Part shown: positions 1 to 7,543 of the stretch, piece by piece
How positions within the stretch are numbered: position 1 is the stretch's first letter
Layout: each line of letters starts with the position of its first letter
NCBI GenBank assembly: GCA_002501485.1
Contig: DLTS01000051.1
Location: 1 to 28,901 of the forward strand
Source of the DNA: Acidimicrobiaceae bacterium UBA7830
GTDB taxonomy: Bacteria > Actinomycetota > Acidimicrobiia > Acidimicrobiales > Ilumatobacteraceae
Length of the DNA stretch: 28,901 nt
Reading direction: 5' to 3'
Program-made: the position numbers and the translations under genes
Notes under the pieces: generated by a model
Told to the model about the DNA's origin: nothing
The model's database searches: none
Seen by the model: only the letters and a program-made list of their open reading frames with translations

Positions 1-215
1 CGCATTCCCGACATTTCGTCGTTTGGAGCCATTGATACAAGCGCAACTTCGCCGCCGCCTGCCGCGTCGACTAGCTGCAACGCCATTTCGACGCCGTAAC
101 TGTCTGACTCATCGAGAATGAGTTTCCCATCACGCTTCAACGTGTTGGTTGATGGGTCGAGCTCTCCTGGGAGGGCCGGATCCGGGATTTGCTTAACACA
201 TACAATGACCTTCAT
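1..215 (-). CDS. etfB: Electron transfer flavoprotein beta subunit, partial (C-terminus outside window)
   Basis: The first 71 codons are present. They read MKVIVCVKQIPDPA and later LDESDSYGVEMALQL, which is the classic N-terminus of EtfB, the AMP-binding subunit of the ETF heterodimer. ETF takes electrons from acyl-CoA dehydrogenases and passes them towards the quinone pool. The ATG is at 215-213 on the minus strand, and the gene runs off the left edge. It is divergent from the lipid kinase gene, with about 72 bp between the starts. An ETF fits the acyl-CoA dehydrogenase at the other end of the window, though they are not in one operon here. EtfA would be expected just left of the window; that is inference. 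Confidence 0.88.
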   Translation of the reverse strand, partial: MKVIVCVKQIPDPALPGELDPSTNTLKRDGKLILDESDSYGVEMALQLVDAAGGGEVALVSMAPNDEMSGM

Positions 216-227
216 GACCCATATTCT

Positions 228-239
228 TACCCATGGGTA
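228..239. promoter_or_regulatory. 12-bp perfect palindrome between divergent etfB and lipid kinase
   Basis: TACCCATGGGTA is a perfect palindrome lying between the divergent starts at 215 (minus) and 288 (plus). The hexamer ACCCAT also occurs at 217-222, as a direct repeat 12 bp from the copy at 229-234. It could be an operator for a dimeric regulator, but a 12-bp palindrome can occur by chance. Confidence 0.25.
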
Positions 240-287
240 GCCCCAGCCCCAACCCGTCCTCAGAAGTCCCTGCTACCTTCATGCCTC

Positions 288-1232
288 GTGCGCCTGCTAC
301 TCGTCGTCAACTCGTTCGCCTCATCGGTGAATGCGCGCAACACCGTTGTGGTCCACCGACTGCTTTCTCGGAACCATGAGGTTGAAATCGTTGAGACAAA
401 TCGGCGAGGGCATGCCATCCGTTTTGCCCAAGATGCTGCTCGTCGCAGGCTCGATGCCGTCGTTGCATTTGGCGGGGACGGCACACTCAATGAGGTTGCG
501 ACGGGGCTCGCTGGCACATCGACGGCTCTCGCCGTTCTTCCCGGCGGGTCCACCAATGTCTTTGCGCGGACGATCGGGATGGCGAACGATCCGATCGTCG
601 CGACGAGTGAACTGCTCGCCGGACTCAAAGAGGACACGGTCGAGCCGATCGGTCTCGGGCGAGTCAACGGCCGCTTTTTCTGTTTTCATGTCGGGATCGG
701 TTTTGATGCAGCGGTTGTTGCTCACGTTGAACGTCACGCCTTGCTGAAACGTTGGCTCGGCCATCCCCTCTTTATTTGGAGCAGCGCGATGACGTGGGCG
801 AGAGGCTACGACCGGTCGCGTTCGCAGTTTGCCATAGAGAACCTTTTTACTGGCCAGAGACTTCCCGGGCTGTTCACAGTGGTACTCAACACGGGGCCGT
901 ACACATATCTGGGAAATCGACCTCTCGATCTCTCCCCGGAGGCCCGCCTACAACGAGGGCTTACTGCCGTCACATTTTCCTCTCTTCGACTTCCCACAAT
1001 GGGTGCTGCTCTCATGAGTGCAGTCCGTGGACGATCAGTTGCGACCGTCGGAGATGTCTCCGAGTGGTCACCTGCGAATCACCTTCACTTTTCTGCGGCC
1101 GATGACGACATCCGAATTCCGTTCCAGGTCGATGGTGACTACCTCGGAGACACCGAGACGCTCGACATCGACTACGTCAAGGATGCCGTTCGACTCGTGT
1201 GGCCGGGCTCGGCTAGCGAAGTCGATCTCTGA
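288..1232 (+). CDS. Diacylglycerol kinase / YegS-type lipid kinase
   Basis: This is a 314-residue protein of the diacylglycerol-kinase catalytic family (DagK/YegS/BmrU group), which phosphorylates diacylglycerol or a related lipid or sphingoid substrate with ATP at the membrane. The nucleotide-binding signature GGDGTLNE is at residues 62-69 and PGGSTN follows at 85-90, both in the expected order. The C-terminal half has the family beta-sandwich pattern ending in FQVDGDYLGD. I chose the GTG at 288 because the protein then begins MRLLLVVNS like other family members. The longer frame from 189 would overlap the etfB start and adds a proline-rich stretch. TACCTT at 274-279 lies 8 bp before the GTG, so the transcript may be leaderless. 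The 3' end overlaps the convergent phosphodiesterase by 20 nt. The exact lipid substrate is unknown. Confidence 0.85.
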   Translation: MRLLLVVNSFASSVNARNTVVVHRLLSRNHEVEIVETNRRGHAIRFAQDAARRRLDAVVAFGGDGTLNEVATGLAGTSTALAVLPGGSTNVFARTIGMANDPIVATSELLAGLKEDTVEPIGLGRVNGRFFCFHVGIGFDAAVVAHVERHALLKRWLGHPLFIWSSAMTWARGYDRSRSQFAIENLFTGQRLPGLFTVVLNTGPYTYLGNRPLDLSPEARLQRGLTAVTFSSLRLPTMGAALMSAVRGRSVATVGDVSEWSPANHLHFSAADDDIRIPFQVDGDYLGDTETLDIDYVKDAVRLVWPGSASEVDL

Positions 1233-1899
1233 CGCTTCGCGCAATGTCGGGAGCGTCGGTAATCACAGCATCGACACCCCAACTGATCAGGCGCTCAAGA
1301 TCGTCTGGTTCGTTGCATGTCCAGACGTTTACTCGAATTCCAAGATCGTGAGCGGCGAGGAGAAGCTCTGGAGTGAGGTGTTCCCACCCCGGATGCCATG
1401 CAGAATGAGCATGTTCCACTGCTGAAGAAAGTCCGGCTTCTGGCTTGCGACTGGTAAGGAATGCAGTTGGGATTTCAGGGCGTAACCGGTGGAACTCGTT
1501 GAGGGTAGCGAGGTCAAAACTTGAGACAAGCCATCGACTCGGCTCATCGGCTCGGGTATCGAGTTCTTCGATCACCCGGTGAACAACAGCAAGATCACTG
1601 TCATAGGCGGGATCGTGTCTCGAATTCTTAAGTTCGATGTTCACCGTTAATGACCCACAGGCATCCAGGCCAGCATGAAGTGTCGGGATAGCGTGAGGTA
1701 AGGAGCAGAGATCGAGGGCGTGAACCTCTCGCCCATCAGCGAGGTGCGGATCGTGATGAATCACTGCGGCGCCATCGGCGGTGAGTCGCACATCGAGTTC
1801 GATTCCATCGGCGCCGAGTTCGCCCGCGAGTTGAAACGCAACCTCAGTATTTTCAGGGGCGGTAAGTCGAGCTCCTCGGTGAGCAAAGATCAGGGTCAT
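1213..1899 (-). CDS. Glycerophosphodiester phosphodiesterase (GDPD family)
   Basis: This 228-residue protein is a single-domain GDPD TIM-barrel enzyme of UgpQ type. It hydrolyses glycerophosphodiesters to an alcohol and glycerol 3-phosphate. Visible signature residues are H7-R8 (AHRGA), E16-N17 (PENT), E34 and D36 (GIELDV), H49 (HHDP) and E89/K91 (IELK). The C-terminal strands (VNVWTCNEP, GVDAVITDAP) are also typical. No signal peptide is seen, so it should act in the cytoplasm on imported or internally released phosphodiesters. The start is supported by TACCCT six bases upstream of the ATG, without a Shine-Dalgarno, suggesting a leaderless mRNA. It is convergent with, and overlaps by 20 nt, a lipid kinase, so both genes here touch glycerolipid turnover. 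Confidence 0.9.
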   Translation of the reverse strand: MTLIFAHRGARLTAPENTEVAFQLAGELGADGIELDVRLTADGAAVIHHDPHLADGREVHALDLCSLPHAIPTLHAGLDACGSLTVNIELKNSRHDPAYDSDLAVVHRVIEELDTRADEPSRWLVSSFDLATLNEFHRLRPEIPTAFLTSRKPEAGLSSAVEHAHSAWHPGWEHLTPELLLAAHDLGIRVNVWTCNEPDDLERLISWGVDAVITDAPDIARSVRDRLR

Positions 1900-1905
1900 A
1901 ATTTA

Positions 1906-1911
1906 AGGGTA
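1906..1911 (-). promoter_or_regulatory. -10 box of leaderless promoter for GDPD
   Basis: On the minus strand TACCCT is followed by exactly six bases (TAAATT) and then the ATG at 1899. This fits the actinobacterial TANNNT consensus with transcription starting at or one base before the start codon. No convincing -35 is seen. Confidence 0.5.
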
Positions 1912-2026
1912 ATGAGGCAGTGACCTCGTAGAAGGGAGATCGTTATAAGACGATCGAAGACCCCTTGCTATCACTTTGAGAGATGGGGGTATAGCAACTC
2001 GTGACGAGATATCCGCCGCGCGAGTC

Positions 2027-2056
2027 TTGCCAGGTGATCAGAACTCGCTCTACTTT
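2027..2056 (+). promoter_or_regulatory. Candidate whiB1 promoter
   Basis: TTGCCA (2027-2032, one mismatch from TTGACA) and TACTTT (2051-2056, fits TANNNT) are separated by 18 bp. Transcription would begin near 2063, giving an untranslated leader of about 85 nt whose first element is the inverted repeat at 2068-2104. The rest of the 243-bp gap (1900-2142) holds one other small inverted repeat, GATCGT/ACGATC at 1938-1955, and no gene. Confidence 0.4.
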
Positions 2057-2067
2057 TCCTTAGCCAT

Positions 2068-2104
2068 CGAAATCTCGATCAGGCGTGCAAAGGACGAGAT
2101 TTCG
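2068..2104 (+). repeat. 10-bp perfect inverted repeat in whiB1 leader
   Basis: CGAAATCTCG (2068-2077) and CGAGATTTCG (2095-2104) are perfect reverse complements separated by 17 nt. The repeat lies just downstream of the candidate promoter and 33 nt before the Shine-Dalgarno. It could be an operator at the start of the transcript or a 5' stem-loop affecting mRNA stability or translation. There is no T-run, so it is not a standard terminator. Confidence 0.6.
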
Positions 2105-2148
2105 GGAGTGAATCCACCAACCGACCCTCCACCCTACGAGGAGTGAAA

Positions 2149-2451
2149 GTGACAACCACCGGACATTTCGATGTGCGATCAACTGCAGAAGACGAGTGGC
2201 GCGATGATGCACTCTGCCGAAACACTGATCCGGAGTTGTTCTTCCCCATCGGAACAACCGGCAACGCTGTTGTTGCTATCACGGAAGCGAAGCGTCTTTG
2301 TACAAGCTGCACGGTCAGCAACGCATGCCTTGATTTTGCCCTCGAAACCAACCAAGACTCCGGAGTCTGGGGAGGACATTCTGAAGAAGAACGACGAGCA
2401 ATCCGTCGAGTAAGAGCTGCTGAGGCTCGGGCTGCCCGTCTCTCGAGTTAG
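2149..2451 (+). CDS. whiB1: WhiB-family iron-sulfur transcription factor (WhiB1-like)
   Basis: This 100-residue WhiB protein has the four cluster-binding cysteines C23, C51, C54 and C60 in the C-x(n)-C-x2-C-x5-C pattern. It also has the turn GVWGG at 72-76 and a basic tail rich in arginine for DNA binding. Residues DPELFFP and QDSGVWGG match the WhiB1 subgroup best. WhiB1 carries a nitric-oxide-sensitive [4Fe-4S] cluster and works with the primary sigma factor. I prefer the GTG at 2149 over the GTG at 2143, because GAGGAG at 2138-2143 is then 5 nt from the start instead of overlapping it. It is convergent with pdtaS, the same arrangement I recall for Rv3219 and Rv3220c in Mycobacterium tuberculosis, which supports orthology. 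Confidence 0.9.
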   Translation: MTTTGHFDVRSTAEDEWRDDALCRNTDPELFFPIGTTGNAVVAITEAKRLCTSCTVSNACLDFALETNQDSGVWGGHSEEERRAIRRVRAAEARAARLSS

Positions 2452-2520
2452 ACAAGGCGCGATTCGCTTAAACGCCAGTGGGTGACAGCCAGCTCAGTTA
2501 GCAACACATACGGACGAACG

Positions 2521-4017
2521 CTAATCGTCGGCGTCCTCAACAACCGGAACGCACAGTGAGACGACGGTGCCACGGGATCCATTACCCGCAGACAATCCAG
2601 CAAGGATGAGATCTTCATTCGACGCTGGGTCAATCGAGATCGTTCCTGCCAGCTCGGTCGTCACGAGAGTGCGAACAATTGACAATCCGAGACCGGTCGC
2701 CTGGTCAAGATCAAAACCGTGCATCACCCCTCGTCCGTTGTCGGTCACACGAATTTGTAAATCACCTTTGTGGGCAAGCGAGACGACAACGTCGCCATCA
2801 GAGTCGCCATAACCAAACCCGTGCTCAACTGCGTTCTGCAGAAGCTCAGTCAGCACCACCGACAGCGGTGTTGCGATCCGTGAAGGAATTCGTCCACCGT
2901 CACCGATGACTGAAAACCGCACTGGGCGGTCAGATGACTGCAAACCCTCTTCTGCCAATCGAACTAACGGCCGAACAATTTCAAGGAAGGTCACGTCGTC
3001 GCCAGGTTCGCGCGACAGTGCCTCATGCACCAACGCGATCGTTCGAATACGGCGTACCGACTCACCAACAGCAGCAACCGCTTCAGGGTGGGTGAGCCGC
3101 CGGGCCTGCAGTCGCAACAAAGATGAAATCGTTTGAAGATTGTTTTTCACCCGATGGTGAATCTCACGAATGGTGGCGTCTTTTGACAGGATCAGACGGT
3201 CACGACGACGCAATTCGGTGACATCGCGGACCAACAGCACCCCGCCTACGACCTCACCGCCTTCAACAAACGGGACACATCGGCATAACAGCGTGGCTTC
3301 GGCCCCTTGCTCAAACTCTTCGATAACCGGCACTCCACGCTCAAACGCCTGACGGACCGGCCCATCGTGGAAACCCAATTCAGCTAGACGAACACCAACC
3401 GGAGTCGACTGAATCCCAACGCGGTGAAGAGCCGACGTCGCATTCGGAGACGCAAAACCGATGCAACCGTCACGGTCAAGGTGCATCACACCGTCGCCAA
3501 CGCGCGGTGCCGACGATGAGTCGCCCACACGTGAACTCGTCGGAAACTCTCCCGACGACACCATGCGAATGAAATGCTCGGAAATCTGGGTGTACACCCG
3601 TTCAAGTTCCCCGGGGCGACGTCCCGTTTGTTCGATCCACTCTTTTGTCATTACCGCAACGATTTCGCCCTCGTGTCGGACCGGGATCGCCATCATTCGC
3701 GATTCATCGTCGAGGCCCTCAACGAGCACCTCGCCGTCGATCACCTCACCGGATTCAAAACATTCCGAGAGAACGATGTTCTCTGACTCATTAGCAGACA
3801 CGCCCACGTAGTCGGTAGTGAAGATCGTTTGGCCGGTTGCCGGGCGAACTTGACCTACGGTCACCCACCCACCGTCGTTGCTTCGCAGGTACAGCAACAG
3901 ATCTGCGAAACAGAAATCAGCCAGCATCCCCCATTCAGAGACAAGACGATTGAGGTGCGCTATCTTGACACGGTCGAGCGAAGTGTTCGCTTTTGCGAAG
4001 TCAGTTAACGACGACAT
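2521..4017 (-). CDS. pdtaS: PdtaS-type cytosolic sensor histidine kinase
   Basis: This is a 498-residue kinase with no membrane segment. An N-terminal GAF domain spans about residues 1-150, a PAS domain about 165-265, a HisKA_2 dimerisation domain about 272-345, and a HATPase domain the rest. The phospho-acceptor box EIHHRVKNNLQT has its histidine pair at 287-288. ATP-lid motifs are TELLQNAVEHG, TDNGRG and GLGLSIVRTL. The length and the segment SKDATIREIHHRVKNN closely match mycobacterial PdtaS (about 501 aa), which phosphorylates the RNA-binding antiterminator PdtaR. No pdtaR lies in the window. The ATG at 4017 is the first in-frame start after the divergent promoter, since codons upstream offer no ATG, GTG or TTG before it. 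Convergent whiB1 ends 69 bp away. The ligand is not predictable from sequence. Confidence 0.92.
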   Translation of the reverse strand: MSSLTDFAKANTSLDRVKIAHLNRLVSEWGMLADFCFADLLLYLRSNDGGWVTVGQVRPATGQTIFTTDYVGVSANESENIVLSECFESGEVIDGEVLVEGLDDESRMMAIPVRHEGEIVAVMTKEWIEQTGRRPGELERVYTQISEHFIRMVSSGEFPTSSRVGDSSSAPRVGDGVMHLDRDGCIGFASPNATSALHRVGIQSTPVGVRLAELGFHDGPVRQAFERGVPVIEEFEQGAEATLLCRCVPFVEGGEVVGGVLLVRDVTELRRRDRLILSKDATIREIHHRVKNNLQTISSLLRLQARRLTHPEAVAAVGESVRRIRTIALVHEALSREPGDDVTFLEIVRPLVRLAEEGLQSSDRPVRFSVIGDGGRIPSRIATPLSVVLTELLQNAVEHGFGYGDSDGDVVVSLAHKGDLQIRVTDNGRGVMHGFDLDQATGLGLSIVRTLVTTELAGTISIDPASNEDLILAGLSAGNGSRGTVVSLCVPVVEDADD

Positions 4018-4074
4018 CCCCCAAAGTCTGCACCAAAGAACCCCACCGAGTCCGACATACCCGTCATAAGTGGC

Positions 4075-4081
4075 TACGGTA
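4075..4081. promoter_or_regulatory. Overlapping divergent -10 boxes (HD gene / pdtaS)
   Basis: TACGGTA reads TACGGT on the plus strand (4075-4080) and TACCGT on the minus strand (4081-4076). Both fit TANNNT. The plus-strand box is exactly six bases from the ATG at 4087, with a -35-like CCGACA at 4052-4057 and 17-bp spacing. The minus-strand box would give pdtaS a leader of about 50 nt. Polymerase could occupy only one direction at a time. Confidence 0.4.
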
Positions 4082-4086
4082 CTGAT

Positions 4087-4668
4087 ATGAACGCAAAGGC
4101 TTCTTTCCGTAGTTTTGAAGAATCGACCGAGGCCGACTGGAAAATTATTCAGAATGATTTCCCGGTCACTCAGGCTCTCGCCGCCGCCAACATTATTGAA
4201 CAACTCCGAATCCTCGAACGCGACGACGGAGGTTTCCCGGTTTCACGGCTCGAGCATTCGCTCCAAACCGCCACTCGTGCAGCCGAGGATGGCCGCGACG
4301 ATGAATATGTATTGTGCGCCCTGTTGCATGACATTGGCGACACGCTTGCGCCGATGAATCACCCGTCGATTGCGGCAGGAATCATTAAGTCGTATGTATC
4401 AGAGGCCAATCACTGGATGGTTGAGCATCACGGAATTTTCCAGGGTTACTACTTTTGGCAACACATCGGTGCTGACCCGAACACACGAGAGAACTACCGA
4501 GACTCGCCATATTTCGAATACACCGAAGAGTTCTGTCACAAGTATGACCAAACCGCGTTCGACCCTGACTACACATCAGCGCCTCTCGACACCTTTGTGC
4601 CGATCATCGAAAGGTTCTTCGTGCCTCAGACAGAAGCCGCAACGGCTGCGTACAGCGCCTTGAGGTAA
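4087..4668 (+). CDS. HD-domain protein, PhnZ-like fold, substrate unknown
   Basis: This 193-residue protein has the compact HD-domain layout seen in PhnZ and TmpB oxygenases and in predicted HD phosphohydrolases. Likely metal ligands are H57 (RLEHSLQTA), H81-D82 (LLHDIGD), H92 (NHPSIAAG), H114/H115 (VEHHGIFQG) and an acidic residue near D161. PhnZ has a tyrosine and a glutamate a few residues before the LEHSLQ motif that bind substrate and iron. Here the corresponding stretch reads DDGGFPVSRLEH and lacks both, so phosphonate cleavage is not supported. A binuclear metal site and hydrolase or oxygenase activity are plausible, but the reaction is unknown. The gene appears leaderless. Its 3' end overlaps the convergent methyltransferase by 43 nt. 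There are no phosphonate genes nearby. Confidence 0.75.
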   Translation: MNAKASFRSFEESTEADWKIIQNDFPVTQALAAANIIEQLRILERDDGGFPVSRLEHSLQTATRAAEDGRDDEYVLCALLHDIGDTLAPMNHPSIAAGIIKSYVSEANHWMVEHHGIFQGYYFWQHIGADPNTRENYRDSPYFEYTEEFCHKYDQTAFDPDYTSAPLDTFVPIIERFFVPQTEAATAAYSALR

Positions 4669-5867
4669 GACCCTCGCGAAAAGCCGATCGGATGGTCAAT
4701 TGGATGTCCAGTCCTGCGTAACTCCGTGAACGGTCGGCCAACTTCACGAGACGCAATTCTCATCTCGCGCCCAAGGTCATCAATTGTGACTCTGCTCGAG
4801 CAGGAGGCCTGAACGAGCAGGCCTCCGTCAACGGTGAGCCGCAACCCCGCTCGGGCGAGGCGACGGTATGACGACAGCGCCTTCGGAATTGATTTTTCGT
4901 TCTGAGCAAACGACGGCGGGTCAATAATGACGACATCAAATTGCTCTCCCGAGGCGGCAAGCGACTCCATGACGTCGAATGCATCTCCTTGCCGCGCAAT
5001 GATCTCGCATCTTCGAACGGCAGCGATATTTCGGTTTTGTTCGATGTTCGCCTTCGCTACATCGATGGCGGGCTGAGAAATATCGACGAGGTGAACACTT
5101 CGAGCGCCGCCTGCCGCCGCTGCGAGGGCAAACCCTCCTGTTGCAGTGAAGACGTCGAGCACCCGCGCTCCGTGGCACGCGGCTGCAACCAGCATGCGGT
5201 TGTCACGTTGATCGAGGAAGGCTCCGGTTTTGTTGCCCCGGCGAACGTCAGCGCTCATCGTGAGGCCACGTTCGAGGTATGTCAGGGTTCCTTCGAATTG
5301 CGAACCAACGAGCAGGTCTCCGTCACCGGGAGCACCGGCCGGAGGCGACACTCGACGGGCGCAGCGAAGCAGGATTCTTTGGCTCGGCAGTACCTCTTGC
5401 GCGGCCGCAATGACGTCGCCGAGGTGTGGGTACCAAGCGCCGCTATACAACTTGATGACGAGAGTGTCTTCATAACGATCGAGCACCAGCCCTGGCAGGT
5501 CGTCGTTCTCTCCATGGATCCACCGCCATGCAGTCGTTGATGAGTCATCGACAAGCCCATGGCGACGAGCCAGCGCAGCGGTAAGCCGATCAGCCCACAC
5601 ACGAGGTTCGATCGCAAGCGCACCTCCTGAATGCAGCATCTTGACTCGAATTGGTGACTCAGGGTCCCAAAGGCCAACCCCGACCACACGTCGGTCGTCA
5701 AATATGACGGCAATACTTCCTGCTGGAAGATCGGTGGGGTCAGCGGATGCAATCGAGCCATCGAATAGCCACGGATCGCCAGACCTCACCGCACGAAGAC
5801 CAGCAACAGTGGGCCGCACTGCGACCCGCCGTGATTGTGGGTCGAAGGTCTGAGAAACGTCAGCCAC
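4626..5867 (-). CDS. RlmI-type class I SAM-dependent rRNA methyltransferase
   Basis: This 413-residue protein has an N-terminal PUA-like RNA-binding region (about residues 14-85), the RlmI-family linker motif GENDDLPGLVLDRY at 119-132, and KTGAFLDQRDNR at 213-224. The SAM-binding motif VLDVFTATGGFA is at 236-247, the catalytic motif IIDPPSFAQ at 314-322, and the cysteine motif SCS at 355-357. The family methylates cytosine C5 in 23S rRNA, but the position targeted here is inferred only by family. I place the start at the GTG whose bases overlap the stop of the upstream DUF3107 gene (GTGGCTGA). An upstream in-frame extension would run through DUF3107. GGAGGA lies 17 nt before the GTG, so initiation probably relies on translational coupling. 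Confidence 0.87.
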   Translation of the reverse strand: MADVSQTFDPQSRRVAVRPTVAGLRAVRSGDPWLFDGSIASADPTDLPAGSIAVIFDDRRVVGVGLWDPESPIRVKMLHSGGALAIEPRVWADRLTAALARRHGLVDDSSTTAWRWIHGENDDLPGLVLDRYEDTLVIKLYSGAWYPHLGDVIAAAQEVLPSQRILLRCARRVSPPAGAPGDGDLLVGSQFEGTLTYLERGLTMSADVRRGNKTGAFLDQRDNRMLVAAACHGARVLDVFTATGGFALAAAAGGARSVHLVDISQPAIDVAKANIEQNRNIAAVRRCEIIARQGDAFDVMESLAASGEQFDVVIIDPPSFAQNEKSIPKALSSYRRLARAGLRLTVDGGLLVQASCSSRVTIDDLGREMRIASREVGRPFTELRRTGHPIDHPIGFSRGSYLKALYAAVAASV

Positions 5868-6087
5868 CGAAACCGATACGACGTTCCTCCGACGTACCGA
5901 ATTCGACGTATGCAATCTTCGCAGCGGGAATTGCGACTTCACGGCCCTTCCGGTCGGTGACCCACAACACATCGGTGGCCCCACTGAGGGCGGCGTCGAC
6001 TCGACTGGAAAGATCTTTGCGTTGATCGTCCTCAACCTCAAAAGTCAATTCTCTCGCAGTTTGCGTTACACCAATTCGTACGTCCAC
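5860..6087 (-). CDS. DUF3107 family small protein
   Basis: This 75-residue protein matches the actinobacterial DUF3107 family (Rv3208A/TB9.4 type). It starts with MDVRIGVTQTARELTFEV and ends in a conserved AKIAYVEFG...RRIGFG. Its function is not established. I chose the GTG at 6087-6085 because the first strand then begins as in family members; a longer frame to 6171 adds an unrelated cysteine-containing stretch. The stop codon overlaps the GTG of the downstream methyltransferase by a few bases, so the two genes are coupled. The preceding MFS gene ends 90 bp upstream on the same strand. In mycobacteria the family member is also a few genes from whiB1-pdtaS, by my recollection, so this may be a remnant of old synteny. 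Confidence 0.8.
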   Translation of the reverse strand: MDVRIGVTQTARELTFEVEDDQRKDLSSRVDAALSGATDVLWVTDRKGREVAIPAAKIAYVEFGTSEERRIGFGG

Positions 6088-6177
6088 ACGCCGTACGGTA
6101 TCGCCTTTGCTGAGTGCCCACCCCACGTTGCTGCAAGTGGACTCGTTTTCTCTCACATTGCCGATACGCAAATTGCG

Positions 6178-7398
6178 CTATTTCGGTTGAGCGACCCACG
6201 CGGATGCCCATGACAGTAAGGCAAACACGAGCGCGGCAACTGCGAACGGTGTGACCGAGACATCAATGCGAGTTGCGACGAGGCCCCCGAGGATGGAGCC
6301 ACCCAGCATGCGAAAACCGCCCGACAGCGCAGAAACTGTCCCGGCAATATGAGGTAATGGCTGCATTGCCTCTGCGTTCATGTTCGGCATGATGAACATG
6401 AACGCAGACAGCATGAGTCCTAGCGCCGGCATGAACACCCAGAACGACGGCTGACCACTTCCGGAGATTGCGATGATGACGAGAAGTGCTGCACATACGT
6501 TGAGCACCATCAGCATCCGGTTGAGCACAGTTCTCACTCCAAATCGTACGACCGCCTTGCCGTTCACGAGCGAAGCAACCCCAAAGCCGATGGCAGTCAC
6601 GCCGAAAACAAACGGGAACCATGATCGATGTCCGAAGATCTCGCTGACGATGAGTTCCGATGATGCGAGGTACATCGTGAACACGCTCTGCATAAAGATC
6701 GACGAGATCGAGTACCACAACGTTGGTCGGGTCCTAAAAAAAGTTCGATAGCTGTCAGCGATATCTGCGCGATCGAGTCGTCGCCGTTGGTCAACGGGCA
6801 GCGTTTCCGGCAGTCGACGCGACCATAACCACAGCGCAACCGACCAAAGTGCACACGCCCAGAACACTGACTGCCAGGGCATAAACGCAACGATTCCGGC
6901 GCCGAGCGCAGGGGCAATGACAGGTACCGTGATGAAAACGGCCATGATCTGTGACATCGCCTTCGCCATTTCGACGCCCTCGAACAAGTCACGAACAACT
7001 GCAGTTGCGATAACCCTCGACCCGGCTGCGCCGATGCCCCACACAAAACGCGCCGCGAGCAACAAACCAAGACTCGGCGCAAGCGCCGACGCAACCGCTC
7101 CCAGCACATAAATTGCGATACTCACCCCAAGAATTCGTTTGCGACCAAACCGATCTGTCAACGGCCCGTACACAAATTGAGCGACTGCGAACCCCATGAA
7201 AAAGACAGTGACGACTCCTGCAACATCATTGGATGTGGGATCGAGACCAAATGTTGCTCTCATCTCATCGAAGGCGGACAACATGAGATCGATCGCCATC
7301 GCCATCAACGCCATGATGAGAGACAACATCGCCAACAACTCCTTGTTGCCGAGCTGTCGTTGTTGATGCGGGGAGCGCTCGTCGACAAGGGGTTTCAT
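6178..7398 (-). CDS. MFS transporter, Bcr/CflA drug-efflux type
   Basis: This is a 406-residue integral membrane protein with about 12 hydrophobic helices. It has the MFS motif A between helices 2 and 3 (GPLTDRFGRKRIL) and the helix 4-5 region RVIATAVVRDLFEG typical of the Bcr/CflA subfamily of drug:proton antiporters. These export small compounds such as bicyclomycin or sulfonamides, and overexpression rather than presence usually determines resistance. The N-terminal 20 residues are polar and cytoplasmic. The ATG at 7398 is preceded by only a weak GAGA-type ribosome site. It is divergent from the peptidase gene with 145 bp between starts. The substrate is unknown and no linked regulator is seen. 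Confidence 0.85.
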   Translation of the reverse strand: MKPLVDERSPHQQRQLGNKELLAMLSLIMALMAMAIDLMLSAFDEMRATFGLDPTSNDVAGVVTVFFMGFAVAQFVYGPLTDRFGRKRILGVSIAIYVLGAVASALAPSLGLLLAARFVWGIGAAGSRVIATAVVRDLFEGVEMAKAMSQIMAVFITVPVIAPALGAGIVAFMPWQSVFWACALWSVALWLWSRRLPETLPVDQRRRLDRADIADSYRTFFRTRPTLWYSISSIFMQSVFTMYLASSELIVSEIFGHRSWFPFVFGVTAIGFGVASLVNGKAVVRFGVRTVLNRMLMVLNVCAALLVIIAISGSGQPSFWVFMPALGLMLSAFMFIMPNMNAEAMQPLPHIAGTVSALSGGFRMLGGSILGGLVATRIDVSVTPFAVAALVFALLSWASAWVAQPK

Positions 7399-7543
7399 GG
7401 CATCTCGATGTCTAGCGCGTAACTCAGCCGATTAAACAGTTGGCGATGTAAAAAGAATTCGAGTGATGCCCTGTCTCGAGCCGAAGTCAAGGTGTTCGAT
7501 GCAGGCATGGCAGTAATGGAGTACTTGCGGCCAGACTGGAGTC

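Noticed and set aside
189..287. Extended N-terminus of the lipid kinase
   Set aside because: It would overlap the divergent etfB start, and the proline-rich extension precedes the normal first beta strand.
2452..2520. Terminator between whiB1 and pdtaS
   Set aside because: Only a 5-bp TTAGC/GCTAA repeat was seen, with a long loop and no T-run.
4941..5540. 199-codon plus-strand frame
   Set aside because: It lies antisense to the RlmI-type methyltransferase, whose motifs are intact. The translation is cysteine- and arginine-rich without a family.
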